This document shows positions 51,944 through 61,344 of a DNA stretch of 64,000 nucleotides, in pieces. This DNA is from Syntrophus sp964555065 (lineage in GTDB: Bacteria > Desulfobacterota > Syntrophia > Syntrophales > Syntrophaceae). Every line of letters starts with the position of its first letter. Position 1 is the first letter of the stretch. Made by a program: the position numbers and the translations under genes. The stretch spans positions 1 to 64,000 of the forward strand of contig CAZKRB010000002.1 of NCBI GenBank assembly GCA_964555065.1. The letters are read 5' to 3'. The notes beneath the pieces are model-generated. The model was not told where the DNA came from. It saw only the letters and a program-made list of their open reading frames with translations, and did no database searches.

Positions 51944-53161
51944 TCAACGTTTCACTCTTGAGTCAACAATATGAGACGATTCCTTCATCTCCAGGCGGCT
52001 GTTCAATTGGGTCATTCCGGAAAAATGGTGAAGAAAGACCGGCCCGAGCCGGCGCTCAAGGGTTGTAAAAACCTCCAGCGCGACCTCCATGAGGGCCCGC
52101 TCCGAAGCGCAGAGGAACGGCCCGACGCGGTTGTAATAGCCGGTCATGAAGACATTGGAGCAGCCGCACCAGTTCATGCAGAAGTTTCGAATCCCGCATT
52201 CCCGGCATTCCGCATTGATCGAACCCTCGGGAACACAGTGGCAGACGAGCCGGGAAAGGTCCACCCCCTGATCGACGGAGCCGATCCGATAGGCTTCTCC
52301 CTGCCCCGACCCGATCAATCGCTCGCAGGGATACAAGCCGCCGTCGGGAGTGATGGCCATCTCCCCCGTGCCCAGTTGGCAGCGCTCCGAGGGATGATAG
52401 CCGCCGCGCATGAGAACGGCGATCTTTGTATCCAGCAGATTGAGGAAGCGGGGTTCACCATTCAGATACCAGGCGACATAACGCTCCGCCAGGGCCTCAT
52501 AGACGGCGGGGAGTTCCGCCGCCTCCTGTGGCGTCCAGGCGGCGGAATAATCGGGATTGAAATAGAGATAGCGCAGCCCCAGGCCAGCCAGGTAATCCAG
52601 GGTCTCCGGCAGGAAGCGAAAGGTCTGAGGGTGAAAGACGGCATTGACCATTACGGGAGACAGGACCTGCTGTGCCGCGATCAGCGTCCCTGCGACGGTT
52701 TCCGCCGTATCTTTCCCGTCCGTGGTGCGCCGCATGAGGTTCTGCACCCGGGGGAGTCCATCGCAGCTCACGCATACTTTGAACCGGTGGCTTTTCAGGA
52801 AATCGGCGATTTCGGCGGAAAAAATGGTCCCGTTGGTCGTGAGGGTCAGGCTCACCCGCCCGGGATCATACTTGGGATGATCCACCAGGAGGCGGCAGAT
52901 CTCCCGCAGAAGGCTGAATTCCAGCAGCGGCTCTCCGCCGAAAAAGCCGATCTCGATCCGGCTCTCCGGCGGGGCATGCTGAAAGATGAAATCCAGAGCT
53001 TTTCCGCCGGTCTCCAGGGACATGGTGGAGGGGTTCTTCGATACATAGCAATAAGAACAGGCGAGGTTGCAGCGGAAGGTCGTACACAGCGTATACCGGC
53101 GCGGCCGATCGCCGGAGTCGCTGCCCGGGCTCTTTAGGAGGGAGACATCACTATAGGCCAT
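51944..53161 (-). CDS. Radical SAM/SPASM-domain protein
   Basis: 405 residues. Radical-SAM cluster site CNLACSYCY (Cx3Cx2C) at ~33-41, GGEP motif (GFFGGEPLLEF) for SAM binding, then LTTNGT. The C-terminal SPASM domain has the expected Cys spread: CQLGTGEMAITPDGGLYPCERLIG, CHCVPEGSINAECRECGIRNFCMNWCGCS and a late FLCASERA, enough for two auxiliary Fe-S clusters. Such enzymes modify peptides or proteins (thioether, C-C or oxidative chemistry). The small downstream gene is the natural candidate substrate. I cannot place it in a characterised maturase subfamily. Confidence 0.9.
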   Translation of the reverse strand: MAYSDVSLLKSPGSDSGDRPRRYTLCTTFRCNLACSYCYVSKNPSTMSLETGGKALDFIFQHAPPESRIEIGFFGGEPLLEFSLLREICRLLVDHPKYDPGRVSLTLTTNGTIFSAEIADFLKSHRFKVCVSCDGLPRVQNLMRRTTDGKDTAETVAGTLIAAQQVLSPVMVNAVFHPQTFRFLPETLDYLAGLGLRYLYFNPDYSAAWTPQEAAELPAVYEALAERYVAWYLNGEPRFLNLLDTKIAVLMRGGYHPSERCQLGTGEMAITPDGGLYPCERLIGSGQGEAYRIGSVDQGVDLSRLVCHCVPEGSINAECRECGIRNFCMNWCGCSNVFMTGYYNRVGPFLCASERALMEVALEVFTTLERRLGPVFLHHFSGMTQLNSRLEMKESSHIVDSRVKR

Positions 53162-53543
53162 GTTGTTTTAGGGTTGGAGCCGCCATGGTTCGATAATGAC
53201 CGCATTAACAGATTTCAGGGCTCGATCCGATCGGGGACAACGAAAAACAGATGCTGCCTCCGTATCTCACTGCAGGCCAAAAGTCAAGAAAAGGCTGGAA
53301 AATATCCATGGCGCAGCTTTAACGGCAACAGTCCCGAAACGCCGCCTTCAGCAAGGTCAAGTTATCGATCAGCATAACACGCTCAATAAGAGGCACAACC
53401 GTGCAGATTATAGTTTCCGGATGTAAACAGCCGACATTTCGGGCAAGCTGGCCGGCTTTGACGGGATCCTGCCGCCTTCAGACGCAGGATTGATAATTCC
53501 CGAGGCTTATGCTTATCATAGACCGTCCATGGTGGAGAACGCG
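53162..53543. other. Intergenic region without recognised gene
   Basis: 382 bp between divergent radical-SAM and aldehyde oxidoreductase genes. It should contain promoters in both directions; none could be placed with confidence. Confidence 0.5.
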
Positions 53544-55328
53544 ATGCATGATCAGGGAAGACCGATGAAGGGCTGGCGGGGAAAAATCCTGAGAATCGAC
53601 CTGTCTTCCGGCCGGTGGGAAGCGGAGCGGCCGGAACCGGAGCTCTACGCCCGCTGGATCGGCGGCCGGGGACTGGCGGGATCTTATCTGCGGAAGCAGG
53701 TCACCCGGAACTGGGACGACCCGGACATGCCGCTGCTCTTCTTTACCGGCCCCCTGGGGGATACGGCCGCGCCGACCTCGGGCCTGCTGACGGTCATGTC
53801 CCGCTCCCCCTTGACAGGCACCGTGGGGGATGCCGCCGTCGGCGGGTCGCTGGGAACGGCCATGAAGAAAGCCGGGTGGGACGGCCTGATCGTCACCGGC
53901 CGCGCGAGGGGCCTCTGCGGCATTGAAATCGCCGATGACCGGGTAACCCTCGTGGACGCGTCGCTCCTGGCCGGAGAGGCAACGTCCACGGCCTGCGCCC
54001 GGCTGAGAGAAAAGGGGGCGGTCGCTCTCGTCGGTCCGGCGGCGGAGGCGGGGGTCCGTTTTGCAAGTATCATCGTGGACGGCCGCTATGCCGCGCGCCG
54101 GAACGGCCTGGGGCTTCTGTTCGCCGCAAAGAATCTGAAATACCTTTCGATCCGGGGATCCGGTGAAACGCCCATCGCCGATCCCGCGGCACTGCAAAAA
54201 GCGACCGGGGATGTGGAGCGCCTGATGGCGGCCTCACCGTTCCTCCTCGGGGAACTGGGGATCGCCCGGTACGGAACGGCAGCCCTTTACGACCTCATCG
54301 ACGCCCGGCGGATGATGCCCACGGCAAACTTCCGCCGCACCCGCTTTGAGGCGGCCCGGCAGATGAACGCCTACGCCCTCCATCAGCGCTATGCCCCCCG
54401 CCCGACGGGCTGCCTCGGCTGCCCCATCCGCTGCAAAAGGATCGCGGCGGACGGACGGAGCCTGCCGGAATTCGAAGCCCTTTCTCATTTCAGCGCCCTG
54501 CTGGAGAACACCGACCTGGAAACGGTGATGGAGGCCAACCGGCTGTGCGCCGAACTGGGGATGGACCCCGTCTCGGCGGCGGCGACCCTGGCCTGCCATG
54601 GAGAAATCCGGGGCCAAGACCTTGAACCTCGGGAGATCCTCACCCTGCTGCGGGAAATCGGGACCGGGCGAGGCATCGGACAGGCCCTGGGACAGGGGGC
54701 GGCGGCTTACGCGCAGGCCTGTGGAAGGCCGGAGGCGGCCATGACGGTGAAGGGCCTGGAACTGCCGAGCTACGATCCCCGGGGGGCTTACGGGCTCGCC
54801 CTGGCCTATGCCACCTCGACCCGGGGGGGATGCCACCTTCGGGCTTATCCCATCAGTTCCGAGATCCTGCGCAAGCCCGTGGCGACGGACCGCTTTTCCT
54901 TCAGCGGCAAGGCCCTGATCATCAAGGGGGCGGAAGATCTCTTTGCCGCCGTCGATTCCCTGTCGGCTTGCACTTATGTCTTCGCCGCCGCCTCCCTGGA
55001 GGAATACGCCCGGATTTACACCGCCGTGACCGGGATCGAATCCACGGCCGATGACCTGTTGACCGCGGGGGAGCGGATCGATTACGCGGAGCGGATCATG
55101 AACTTCGAAAACGGATTCCGCGGCGCCGACGATGACCTGCCCGCCCGCTTCTTCGAGGAGACGGGAACGGGGGACGATCACCTGGAGATTCCGCCCCTGG
55201 ACCGGGCCGAGTTTCTCCAGACCCGGGCGGCCTACCGGCGCATCCGCGGCCTCGATGAGGAGGGGCGGCCGACCCGCGAAAAAGCCGCGGCGCTGGGCAT
55301 TGCCTGGGACGGGGAGGAAACAGACTGA
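53544..55328 (+). CDS. Aldehyde:ferredoxin oxidoreductase
   Basis: ~594-residue tungsten-pterin enzyme that oxidises aldehydes to acids with ferredoxin (or the reverse). N-terminal GWRGKILRIDLSSGRWE is the family start; GGRGLAGSYL binds pterin; SRSPLTGTVGDAAVGGSLG follows. The [4Fe-4S] ligands are CLGCPIRC (three Cys) and a later Cys in SLSACTYVF. The start is ATG 53544 (GGAG upstream) or ATG 53565 (MKGWRG); the frame reaches 53490. Cytosolic. The downstream class II aldolase-like gene may supply or use the aldehyde; this is inference. Confidence 0.9.
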   Translation: MHDQGRPMKGWRGKILRIDLSSGRWEAERPEPELYARWIGGRGLAGSYLRKQVTRNWDDPDMPLLFFTGPLGDTAAPTSGLLTVMSRSPLTGTVGDAAVGGSLGTAMKKAGWDGLIVTGRARGLCGIEIADDRVTLVDASLLAGEATSTACARLREKGAVALVGPAAEAGVRFASIIVDGRYAARRNGLGLLFAAKNLKYLSIRGSGETPIADPAALQKATGDVERLMAASPFLLGELGIARYGTAALYDLIDARRMMPTANFRRTRFEAARQMNAYALHQRYAPRPTGCLGCPIRCKRIAADGRSLPEFEALSHFSALLENTDLETVMEANRLCAELGMDPVSAAATLACHGEIRGQDLEPREILTLLREIGTGRGIGQALGQGAAAYAQACGRPEAAMTVKGLELPSYDPRGAYGLALAYATSTRGGCHLRAYPISSEILRKPVATDRFSFSGKALIIKGAEDLFAAVDSLSACTYVFAAASLEEYARIYTAVTGIESTADDLLTAGERIDYAERIMNFENGFRGADDDLPARFFEETGTGDDHLEIPPLDRAEFLQTRAAYRRIRGLDEEGRPTREKAAALGIAWDGEETD

Positions 55329-55465
55329 TTCCGGTTTCAGATCAAGGATGACCGCCAGGCGGGAGGAATCGGCAGGGCAGGCGCACACTGGCCGCACAGA
55401 GGAAAGCCGATCGGATCGCCGAAGCCTGCGCGGGGAGATGAATTTGGACGATGGGTGAGGACGGC

Positions 55466-56620
55466 ATGGAACAATTGATCCGGAAGTACGTCGACAAGCT
55501 GGTCCGCTCCGGACTCGCCGAAGAAGGCGCCCCCCTGCTGGGCGCCCGGGATGCCGAGCTCTTCTGGAACCGGGAGGATCAAGCCCGCCCCCTCCTTGAA
55601 GAGGTCTTTGCGGGGCTGCACATCTCCGCTCTCCTCTTCGCGCCGCCGGCGGAACCTTACCGCACCGCCGTGGAATTCCTGGCCCGGACCGCCCCCAAGG
55701 GGATCATTGAACCGCAGGACACGGAAACCCGGACGTTTCTCCACGACCTGCCCGTCGTGACGGCTTTCGACTCCAGGGAAATCATCCGCGCGCTTAAAAG
55801 CCGCAAGTGCGCCATCATCCCCGGCCGGGGGATCGTCACCTCCGGCACGGTCAGCCCCGAGCAGGCCTTCGTGACCTACAGCTCCGCCTGCTTCGCCTGC
55901 TTCGTCAAATTCTTCGCCGATTATCTCCGGGATAGCCGGGCCGGCGGCGCAAGCCCGGAGCAGCAGAAGGCGTTTCAGCAGGCGGCCCGGCACCTCGCTC
56001 CACCCGCCCGGCTGGATTTTTCCCTTCTGACCGGCCCTTTCCGGGATGAGGCGGCGGTCCTGACGGCGATGGAAGAAGCGGGGAAGGCCACCGTGGACTG
56101 CCGGCTGGTCGACTCCTATTTCGGCAACCTCTCCTGCCTCTTCAACGAGACCCTTTACATCAGCCAGACGGGCAGCTCCCTGGACGAGCTGCGGGCCTGC
56201 ATCGACCCTGTCCCCCTGGACGGCTCCTCCTGCGTCGGCATCACCGCCTCCAGCGAACTGAGCGCCCACCGGGCGATTGTGGCCCAGGGAGCCAACCGGA
56301 CCGTCCTCCACGGCCATCCGAAATTTTCCGTTATCCTGTCCCTGTCCTGCGAAGAGCCAACCTGCGAACTGCGGGGACAGTGCCATCTGTGCTGCCCCCG
56401 TCCGCGGCAGGCCGCCGGCGTTCCCATCGTCCCCGGCGAAGTCGGCACGGGCCCCCATGGACTCTGCCACACCGTCCCCCCCGCCCTGGCCGGTCACCGG
56501 GGCGTCATCGTCTACGGCCACGGGGTCTTCACCGTCGGAAAAACCGATTTCAATGACGCCTTCGCCGCCCTCGTGGAAATCGAAAACGCCTGCCGGGAAG
56601 CCTATTTTGCGAGTCTCTGA
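55466..56620 (+). CDS. Duplicated class II aldolase/adducin-like protein with Cys cluster
   Basis: 384 residues. The C-terminal half is a class II aldolase-like domain: metal-site VLHGHPKFS (HxH) and YGHGVFTVGKTDFNDAFAALVEIE. The N-terminal half ends with a second copy of the same block, PGRGIVTSGTVSPEQAFVTYSSACF, lacking the His residues, so it is probably an inactive duplicate. The C-half carries an unusual insertion, CEEPTCELRGQCHLCCP, a Cx4Cx5Cx2CC pattern that could bind Zn or Fe-S. ATG 55466 chosen for GAGG at 6 nt; the frame extends to 55451. Same direction as the aldehyde oxidoreductase, 137 nt downstream. Confidence 0.78.
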   Translation: MEQLIRKYVDKLVRSGLAEEGAPLLGARDAELFWNREDQARPLLEEVFAGLHISALLFAPPAEPYRTAVEFLARTAPKGIIEPQDTETRTFLHDLPVVTAFDSREIIRALKSRKCAIIPGRGIVTSGTVSPEQAFVTYSSACFACFVKFFADYLRDSRAGGASPEQQKAFQQAARHLAPPARLDFSLLTGPFRDEAAVLTAMEEAGKATVDCRLVDSYFGNLSCLFNETLYISQTGSSLDELRACIDPVPLDGSSCVGITASSELSAHRAIVAQGANRTVLHGHPKFSVILSLSCEEPTCELRGQCHLCCPRPRQAAGVPIVPGEVGTGPHGLCHTVPPALAGHRGVIVYGHGVFTVGKTDFNDAFAALVEIENACREAYFASL

Positions 56621-56742
56621 GTATTGATTGGCCGGCCATGTGCCCGGTCAGGTGCCCGGGTTTCCATCCCTTCCAGAAACGTCGGAGAAGATTGACCGCC
56701 CTCTGAACAGGACTCAAGGGCGTCCGTTTTCCGCTGCCATCC

Positions 56743-58041
56743 TCAGGGCATCAGGCGGGAGCGGATCGTCCGGGTGAGGCTGACCAGCCTGTCATCGGGG
56801 CAGCGGCTCAGGTCCATGCCCTCATCGGTGAAATAGGGGCTCAGGATTTCATAAAGATCCTCGGGAAGCCCGCCGTACTGGCCGAGAAAGGAGTGGAACC
56901 GCGAATGAAAACTGTAGACCCGTTTCTCCCGCTCCCCCAGGGCCAGGTAGTCGTCGATGGCCTGCAGAAGCCGGCTCCGGTCACCGGGAAGTTTTCCGTA
57001 TAACCCGAGGAGATTGGATGCGCTGTCACTGAGGAGCTCCGTCTCGGCTTCGATGCTGCCGATCAGCACCCTCAGCTCCCGAACGACCTGCTCTTCCGGG
57101 CACTCCTCAAACTCGCCGTCCTTGACGGCCCTCTCCAGGGGCGTCCGGGGAAAGATCTCCAGCGTCCGGAGGCGGACGAAATCCGGGGCAACGGCATTGA
57201 TGACCCGCGCCGTCTCCAGGGCATGCTCCTCGGAAAGCTTCACTCCGCCCAGGCCGGGCATGATGTAAAGGGAGCAGGAAAGGCCCGCCTCCTTGATTTT
57301 CAGGCAGCCCTCCACGTGCTCCGCGCTGCTTTCCCCCTTGTTCATGAAGGCCAGGACCCGATCGCTGCCGCTTTCCAGGCCGAAATGCACCCGGTTCAGT
57401 CCGGCGGCGGCCATCTCCCGGAGGTCGGCCAGGCTCCGCTGCCTGGCTGCCGTTCTCGTCCGTCCGTAAACGGTGAAGCGCTGGAGAGAGGGAAAACGGG
57501 ATTTGATTTCGCCGAGGACCGCGGACAGAAAGTCCGGCTTCAGAATCAGCCCGTCCGCATCGCCCAGGAAACAGGTTTCGCCGCCGGCCAGCCGCCAGCT
57601 CAGCAGGTGGGAAAGGTTGTCCTCGAAGGTCGGCTGATCGTTGAACCAGGAGAAAAACCAGGCCAGCCTGGGATCGACATCGTCGGGAAGCTCCGCCGTC
57701 GCCCCGCGGGGCTGCCCCTCATGGCCGGCCTTCCCTCCGGCCTGGAGAATCTCGGCGGCCAGCCCGGCCAGTTTGCCGTAATCCGCCCGGCTATTTCGCG
57801 AAATGCCGATCCCCCGCTCCCGCATCAGATCATCGAGGGCCTTTGCACACGCGATGTCCCGCCGGATTTCATCGAGCGAGCGCCGGGAGAAGGCGGCGCC
57901 CAGCTTGTAGACGGGGCAGAATTTGCACTTGTTCCAGTAGCAGTTCCGGGTCAGCCGGAAGGTCAGGCTGTCGTTTTCCGTCGGCGGCCGGATTGTGCAG
58001 ATTTCAAAAGGTTCTAAGCGGCTTAGATTCATTCCCGTCAT
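56743..58041 (-). CDS. Radical SAM protein with Cx4Cx2C cluster motif
   Basis: ~432 residues. The cluster motif is CYWNKCKFC (Cx4Cx2C), not the standard Cx3Cx2C, preceded by LTFRLTRN. A HemN/Elp3-like barrel follows: GDADGLILKPDF, VYGRTRTAARQ, GLNRVHFGLESGSDRVLAFMNKG, YIMPGLGG, LRTLEIFPRTPLERAV. This pattern belongs to a group of uncharacterised anaerobe radical-SAM enzymes. ATG 58041 (MTGMNLSRL) chosen because GGGAGG lies 9 nt before it; the frame reaches 58080. Convergent with the aldolase-like gene. Confidence 0.87.
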   Translation of the reverse strand: MTGMNLSRLEPFEICTIRPPTENDSLTFRLTRNCYWNKCKFCPVYKLGAAFSRRSLDEIRRDIACAKALDDLMRERGIGISRNSRADYGKLAGLAAEILQAGGKAGHEGQPRGATAELPDDVDPRLAWFFSWFNDQPTFEDNLSHLLSWRLAGGETCFLGDADGLILKPDFLSAVLGEIKSRFPSLQRFTVYGRTRTAARQRSLADLREMAAAGLNRVHFGLESGSDRVLAFMNKGESSAEHVEGCLKIKEAGLSCSLYIMPGLGGVKLSEEHALETARVINAVAPDFVRLRTLEIFPRTPLERAVKDGEFEECPEEQVVRELRVLIGSIEAETELLSDSASNLLGLYGKLPGDRSRLLQAIDDYLALGEREKRVYSFHSRFHSFLGQYGGLPEDLYEILSPYFTDEGMDLSRCPDDRLVSLTRTIRSRLMP

Positions 58042-58369
58042 AAAATCAAACCTCCCTGAGGGGCATTGTTTTAATTTCACACATCATTTCCATAAGATAA
58101 ACCTTTTCGCTTGCGCTTAATCCGCATTTGGACCCTCAATTTGCAGATCTGGTCAATGGTTTCAGCGATTTACTTACCGAGGAAGCGGGATGCATTATAA
58201 CTTTTCTTTGGCTGTTGTTCGAGAATCTCTTCATCTTTCTCAAAGCTGCCAAAGCAGCCGTTGTTCATCGCACGTTTCCGCCCCACAGCAGGATAAATCA
58301 ACAAAACACATTGAAATTTCATTGATTTCCATGTATGAGGACAGTGCTTGCCACTGGGTGGAAACGACC
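58042..58369. other. Intergenic region between divergent radical-SAM and helicase genes
   Basis: AT-richer than the flanks. An open frame in line with the helicase runs from 58190 but its sequence is not helicase-like. No promoter placed with confidence. Confidence 0.5.
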
Positions 58370-61222
58370 ATGCGCCTCACGGATTACCACGCGAAATATT
58401 ATGCTCATGAACTGACCAAGCGCTGCCCTTCGGACAACCTGGAAAAGCTGGCCGCCTCTCTGGTGGACGCCCAGGTTGACCTAAATCCGCACCAGGTGGA
58501 TGCGGCCCTCTTTGCCTTCCAATCTCCCCTGTCCCGCGGCGCCATCCTGGCGGATGAAGTCGGCCTGGGCAAGACCATCGAAGCCGGGATTGTCCTGGCC
58601 CAGAAGTGGGCGGAACGCAAGCGCCGGATCCTGATCATCGTCCCTTCCAGTCTCCGCAAGCAGTGGAACCAGGAACTGCGGGAAAAATTCTTTCTCCCCT
58701 CCATCATCCTGGAATCCAAGTCCTTCAATCAGGGAATCAAGCAGGGCAGGTACAATCCCTTCGACCAGGGGGAAATCGTCATCACCTCCTATCCCTTTGC
58801 CCGCAACAAGGCCGAGCAGATTCAGGCCATCCCCTGGGACCTGGTGGTCATCGATGAAGCGCACCGGCTGCGGAACGTCTACAAAACCTCCAACAAGATC
58901 GCCCGCGCCCTTAAAGCCGCCCTGCCGGATGTTCCCAAACTGCTGCTCACGGCAACGCCGCTGCAGAACACCCTCATGGAACTGTACGGCCTGGTCAGTT
59001 TCATCGATCCCCACGCCTTCGGCGATCTGCAGAGTTTCAAAAGCCGCTTTTCCCGCCTGAGCAGCGAAACCGACTTCGCTGAGCTGAAAGCCCGCCTTGC
59101 ACCAGTCTGCAGGCGAACTCTCCGGCGGCAGGTGCTGGAGTATATCCGGTATACCAACCGGATTCCCATTACTCAGGAATTCGTGCCCACCCCAGATGAA
59201 CAGGTACTCTACGATCTGGTTTCAGAATACCTGCGCCGCGAAAACCTTCAGGCCCTCCCGGCCAGTCAGCGCACCCTGATGATCCTCGTGTTGCGGAAAC
59301 TGTTGGCTTCGTCCACCTTTGCCATTGCCGGAGCGCTGGACTCGATGGCGAACCGGCTGAAAACGAAGCTGAAGGATTCCGGACCATCCGGCGCAGTTGC
59401 TGAAGACCTGACGACGGATTTTGAAATTCTCGACGAACTCAGGGAGGAATGGGGTGAAGACGATTACGAAGAACGGCTGACGGCAGCCAACCGGGAAGCC
59501 ATTATTCAGGAGATAAAAGACCTGGAGGCGTTCCGGGATCTGGCGGTCTCCATTTCGGAGAACGCCAAGGGCAAGGCCCTGCTGCTGGCGCTGAAAGCGG
59601 GTTTCGCCAAAGCCGGGTCTTTGGGAGCCGCCCGGAAGGCCCTTATCTTTACCGAATCCCGGAGAACCCAGGACTATCTGGTTCGACTCCTTTCCCAAAA
59701 CGGCTACCGGGACCGGATCGTCCTGTTCAAAGGCACCCATAATGACGAGCAGGCCCGAAACATCTACCGCCAGTGGCTTGCCCGGCATGCGGGAAGCGAC
59801 CGGATCACCGGCTCCCGCACCGCCGACCTGCGGGCGGCCCTGGTGGACTATTTTCGGGAAGAGGCCCAGATCATGATCGCCACGGAAGCGGCGGCGGAAG
59901 GGATCAACCTTCAGTTCTGTTCGCTGGTGGTCAATTACGATCTCCCCTGGAATCCGCAGCGCATCGAACAGCGAATCGGGCGCTGCCACCGGTACGGTCA
60001 GCAGCATGACGTGGTGGTGGTCAACTTTCTCAACAGGAACAACGCCGCCGATCAACGGGTTTATGAACTGCTGTCGGAGAAGTTCGCCCTGTTCAGCGGC
60101 GTGTTCGGCGCCAGTGATGAAGTGCTGGGGCGCATCGAATCGGGCGTGGATTTCGAGAAGCGCATCGTCCGGATTTATCAGGAATGCCGATCGCCGGAAG
60201 AGATTCAGGCGTCCTTCGACGCCCTGCAGCAGGAGCTGGAAGCGGAGATTGACGAGAATATGAAAGTCACCCGCCAGAAGCTGCTGGAGAACTTCGACGA
60301 AGAGGTTCATGAGAAACTGCGGGTCAATCTCCGGGAAAGCATGGAGTATCTGAACCGCTATGAAAACTGGTTCTGGGAGCTAACCGGCTTCGCCCTCCGT
60401 CAGCATGCCGAGTTTCTGCCCGGCGAAACGGCCTTCCGGCTGCTGACGAATCCCTTCCGCGGCGACACCATTCCCCTGGGCATTTACCGGCTGGGCAGAA
60501 ATGTGCGGGATGCCCATGTCTACCGCATCGGTCATCCCCTGGCACAAAACATTCTACAGGCTGCCGCCGAAAAGCATCTACCGGAAGCCGAAATCGTCTT
60601 CGATTACACTGGCCATCCGGTAAAGATTTCCATTCTGGAACCTCTGCTCCGCCAGTCGGGCACTCTGTCCCTCTTCGGCCTGACGGTGGAATCCCTGAAT
60701 GAGGAGGATTATCTGATTTTCTCCGCCGTTACAAACGACGGGACGGTTCTTGACGAGGAACAGGCGCGGAAGCTTTTTTCGCTGCCGGGAGATTGTTCCG
60801 TCCTGGAAGGCTCCCTTCTCGGCCGTGACCGCCTTCATCAGATTTACGATGCAAGAGCCGACGGAATCGTTAAGGCCATCAATGCCCGGAATTCCCGGTT
60901 CTTTGATGAAGAGTTGGAAAAGCTGGAAAAGTGGGCCGAGGACCTCAAAAGCGGCCTGGAGTTCGATTTGAAAGAACGGGATCGGGAAATCAAATTCCTG
61001 AAGACCGAGTCCCGGAAGATTCTGCGGCTTGAAGAAAAACTGAATGCCCAGCGGGAGATCAAGGAACTGGAGAAAAAGCGCAACGCAAAGCGCCGCAATC
61101 TTTTTGAGGCCCAGGATGAGATCGAGCGGCGCAAGGAAACCTTGATCGGCGAGGTGGAGGCACGGCTGCAGCAGCAGAGCAGCACCCGGGAGTTGTTCAC
61201 CATCCGCTGGCGGGTTGTGTAG
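58370..61222 (+). CDS. SNF2-family helicase
   Basis: 950 residues. Helicase lobe 1: Walker A GAILADEVGLGKTIEAG, LIIVPSSLRKQW, DEAH box VVIDEAHRLRN, LTATPLQNTLMELYGLVSFIDP. Lobe 2: KALIFTESRRTQDYLVRLL, ATEAAAEGINLQFC, and IEQRIGRCHRYGQQHDV with arginine fingers. The C-terminal third has a long charged coiled coil (~870-950, rich in Lys/Glu). Close to RapA/DrmD-type translocases found with restriction or DISARM-like genes. I chose ATG 58370 (MRLTDYHAKYY) since homologue-like sequence begins there; ATG 58331 is possible. First gene of a compact four-gene run. Confidence 0.9.
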   Translation: MRLTDYHAKYYAHELTKRCPSDNLEKLAASLVDAQVDLNPHQVDAALFAFQSPLSRGAILADEVGLGKTIEAGIVLAQKWAERKRRILIIVPSSLRKQWNQELREKFFLPSIILESKSFNQGIKQGRYNPFDQGEIVITSYPFARNKAEQIQAIPWDLVVIDEAHRLRNVYKTSNKIARALKAALPDVPKLLLTATPLQNTLMELYGLVSFIDPHAFGDLQSFKSRFSRLSSETDFAELKARLAPVCRRTLRRQVLEYIRYTNRIPITQEFVPTPDEQVLYDLVSEYLRRENLQALPASQRTLMILVLRKLLASSTFAIAGALDSMANRLKTKLKDSGPSGAVAEDLTTDFEILDELREEWGEDDYEERLTAANREAIIQEIKDLEAFRDLAVSISENAKGKALLLALKAGFAKAGSLGAARKALIFTESRRTQDYLVRLLSQNGYRDRIVLFKGTHNDEQARNIYRQWLARHAGSDRITGSRTADLRAALVDYFREEAQIMIATEAAAEGINLQFCSLVVNYDLPWNPQRIEQRIGRCHRYGQQHDVVVVNFLNRNNAADQRVYELLSEKFALFSGVFGASDEVLGRIESGVDFEKRIVRIYQECRSPEEIQASFDALQQELEAEIDENMKVTRQKLLENFDEEVHEKLRVNLRESMEYLNRYENWFWELTGFALRQHAEFLPGETAFRLLTNPFRGDTIPLGIYRLGRNVRDAHVYRIGHPLAQNILQAAAEKHLPEAEIVFDYTGHPVKISILEPLLRQSGTLSLFGLTVESLNEEDYLIFSAVTNDGTVLDEEQARKLFSLPGDCSVLEGSLLGRDRLHQIYDARADGIVKAINARNSRFFDEELEKLEKWAEDLKSGLEFDLKERDREIKFLKTESRKILRLEEKLNAQREIKELEKKRNAKRRNLFEAQDEIERRKETLIGEVEARLQQQSSTRELFTIRWRVV

Positions 61223-61344
61223 TTTTCATAGCTCCAAATGTGAAAGGAAGCGTGAAGTGGTAGAGGTGACTTTTCCGCCACCTCGGCAGAAAGAGCAGAG
61301 AACATTACGAAGAAAAACGGAATGGGTTTAGCGCAGGAGGGACA

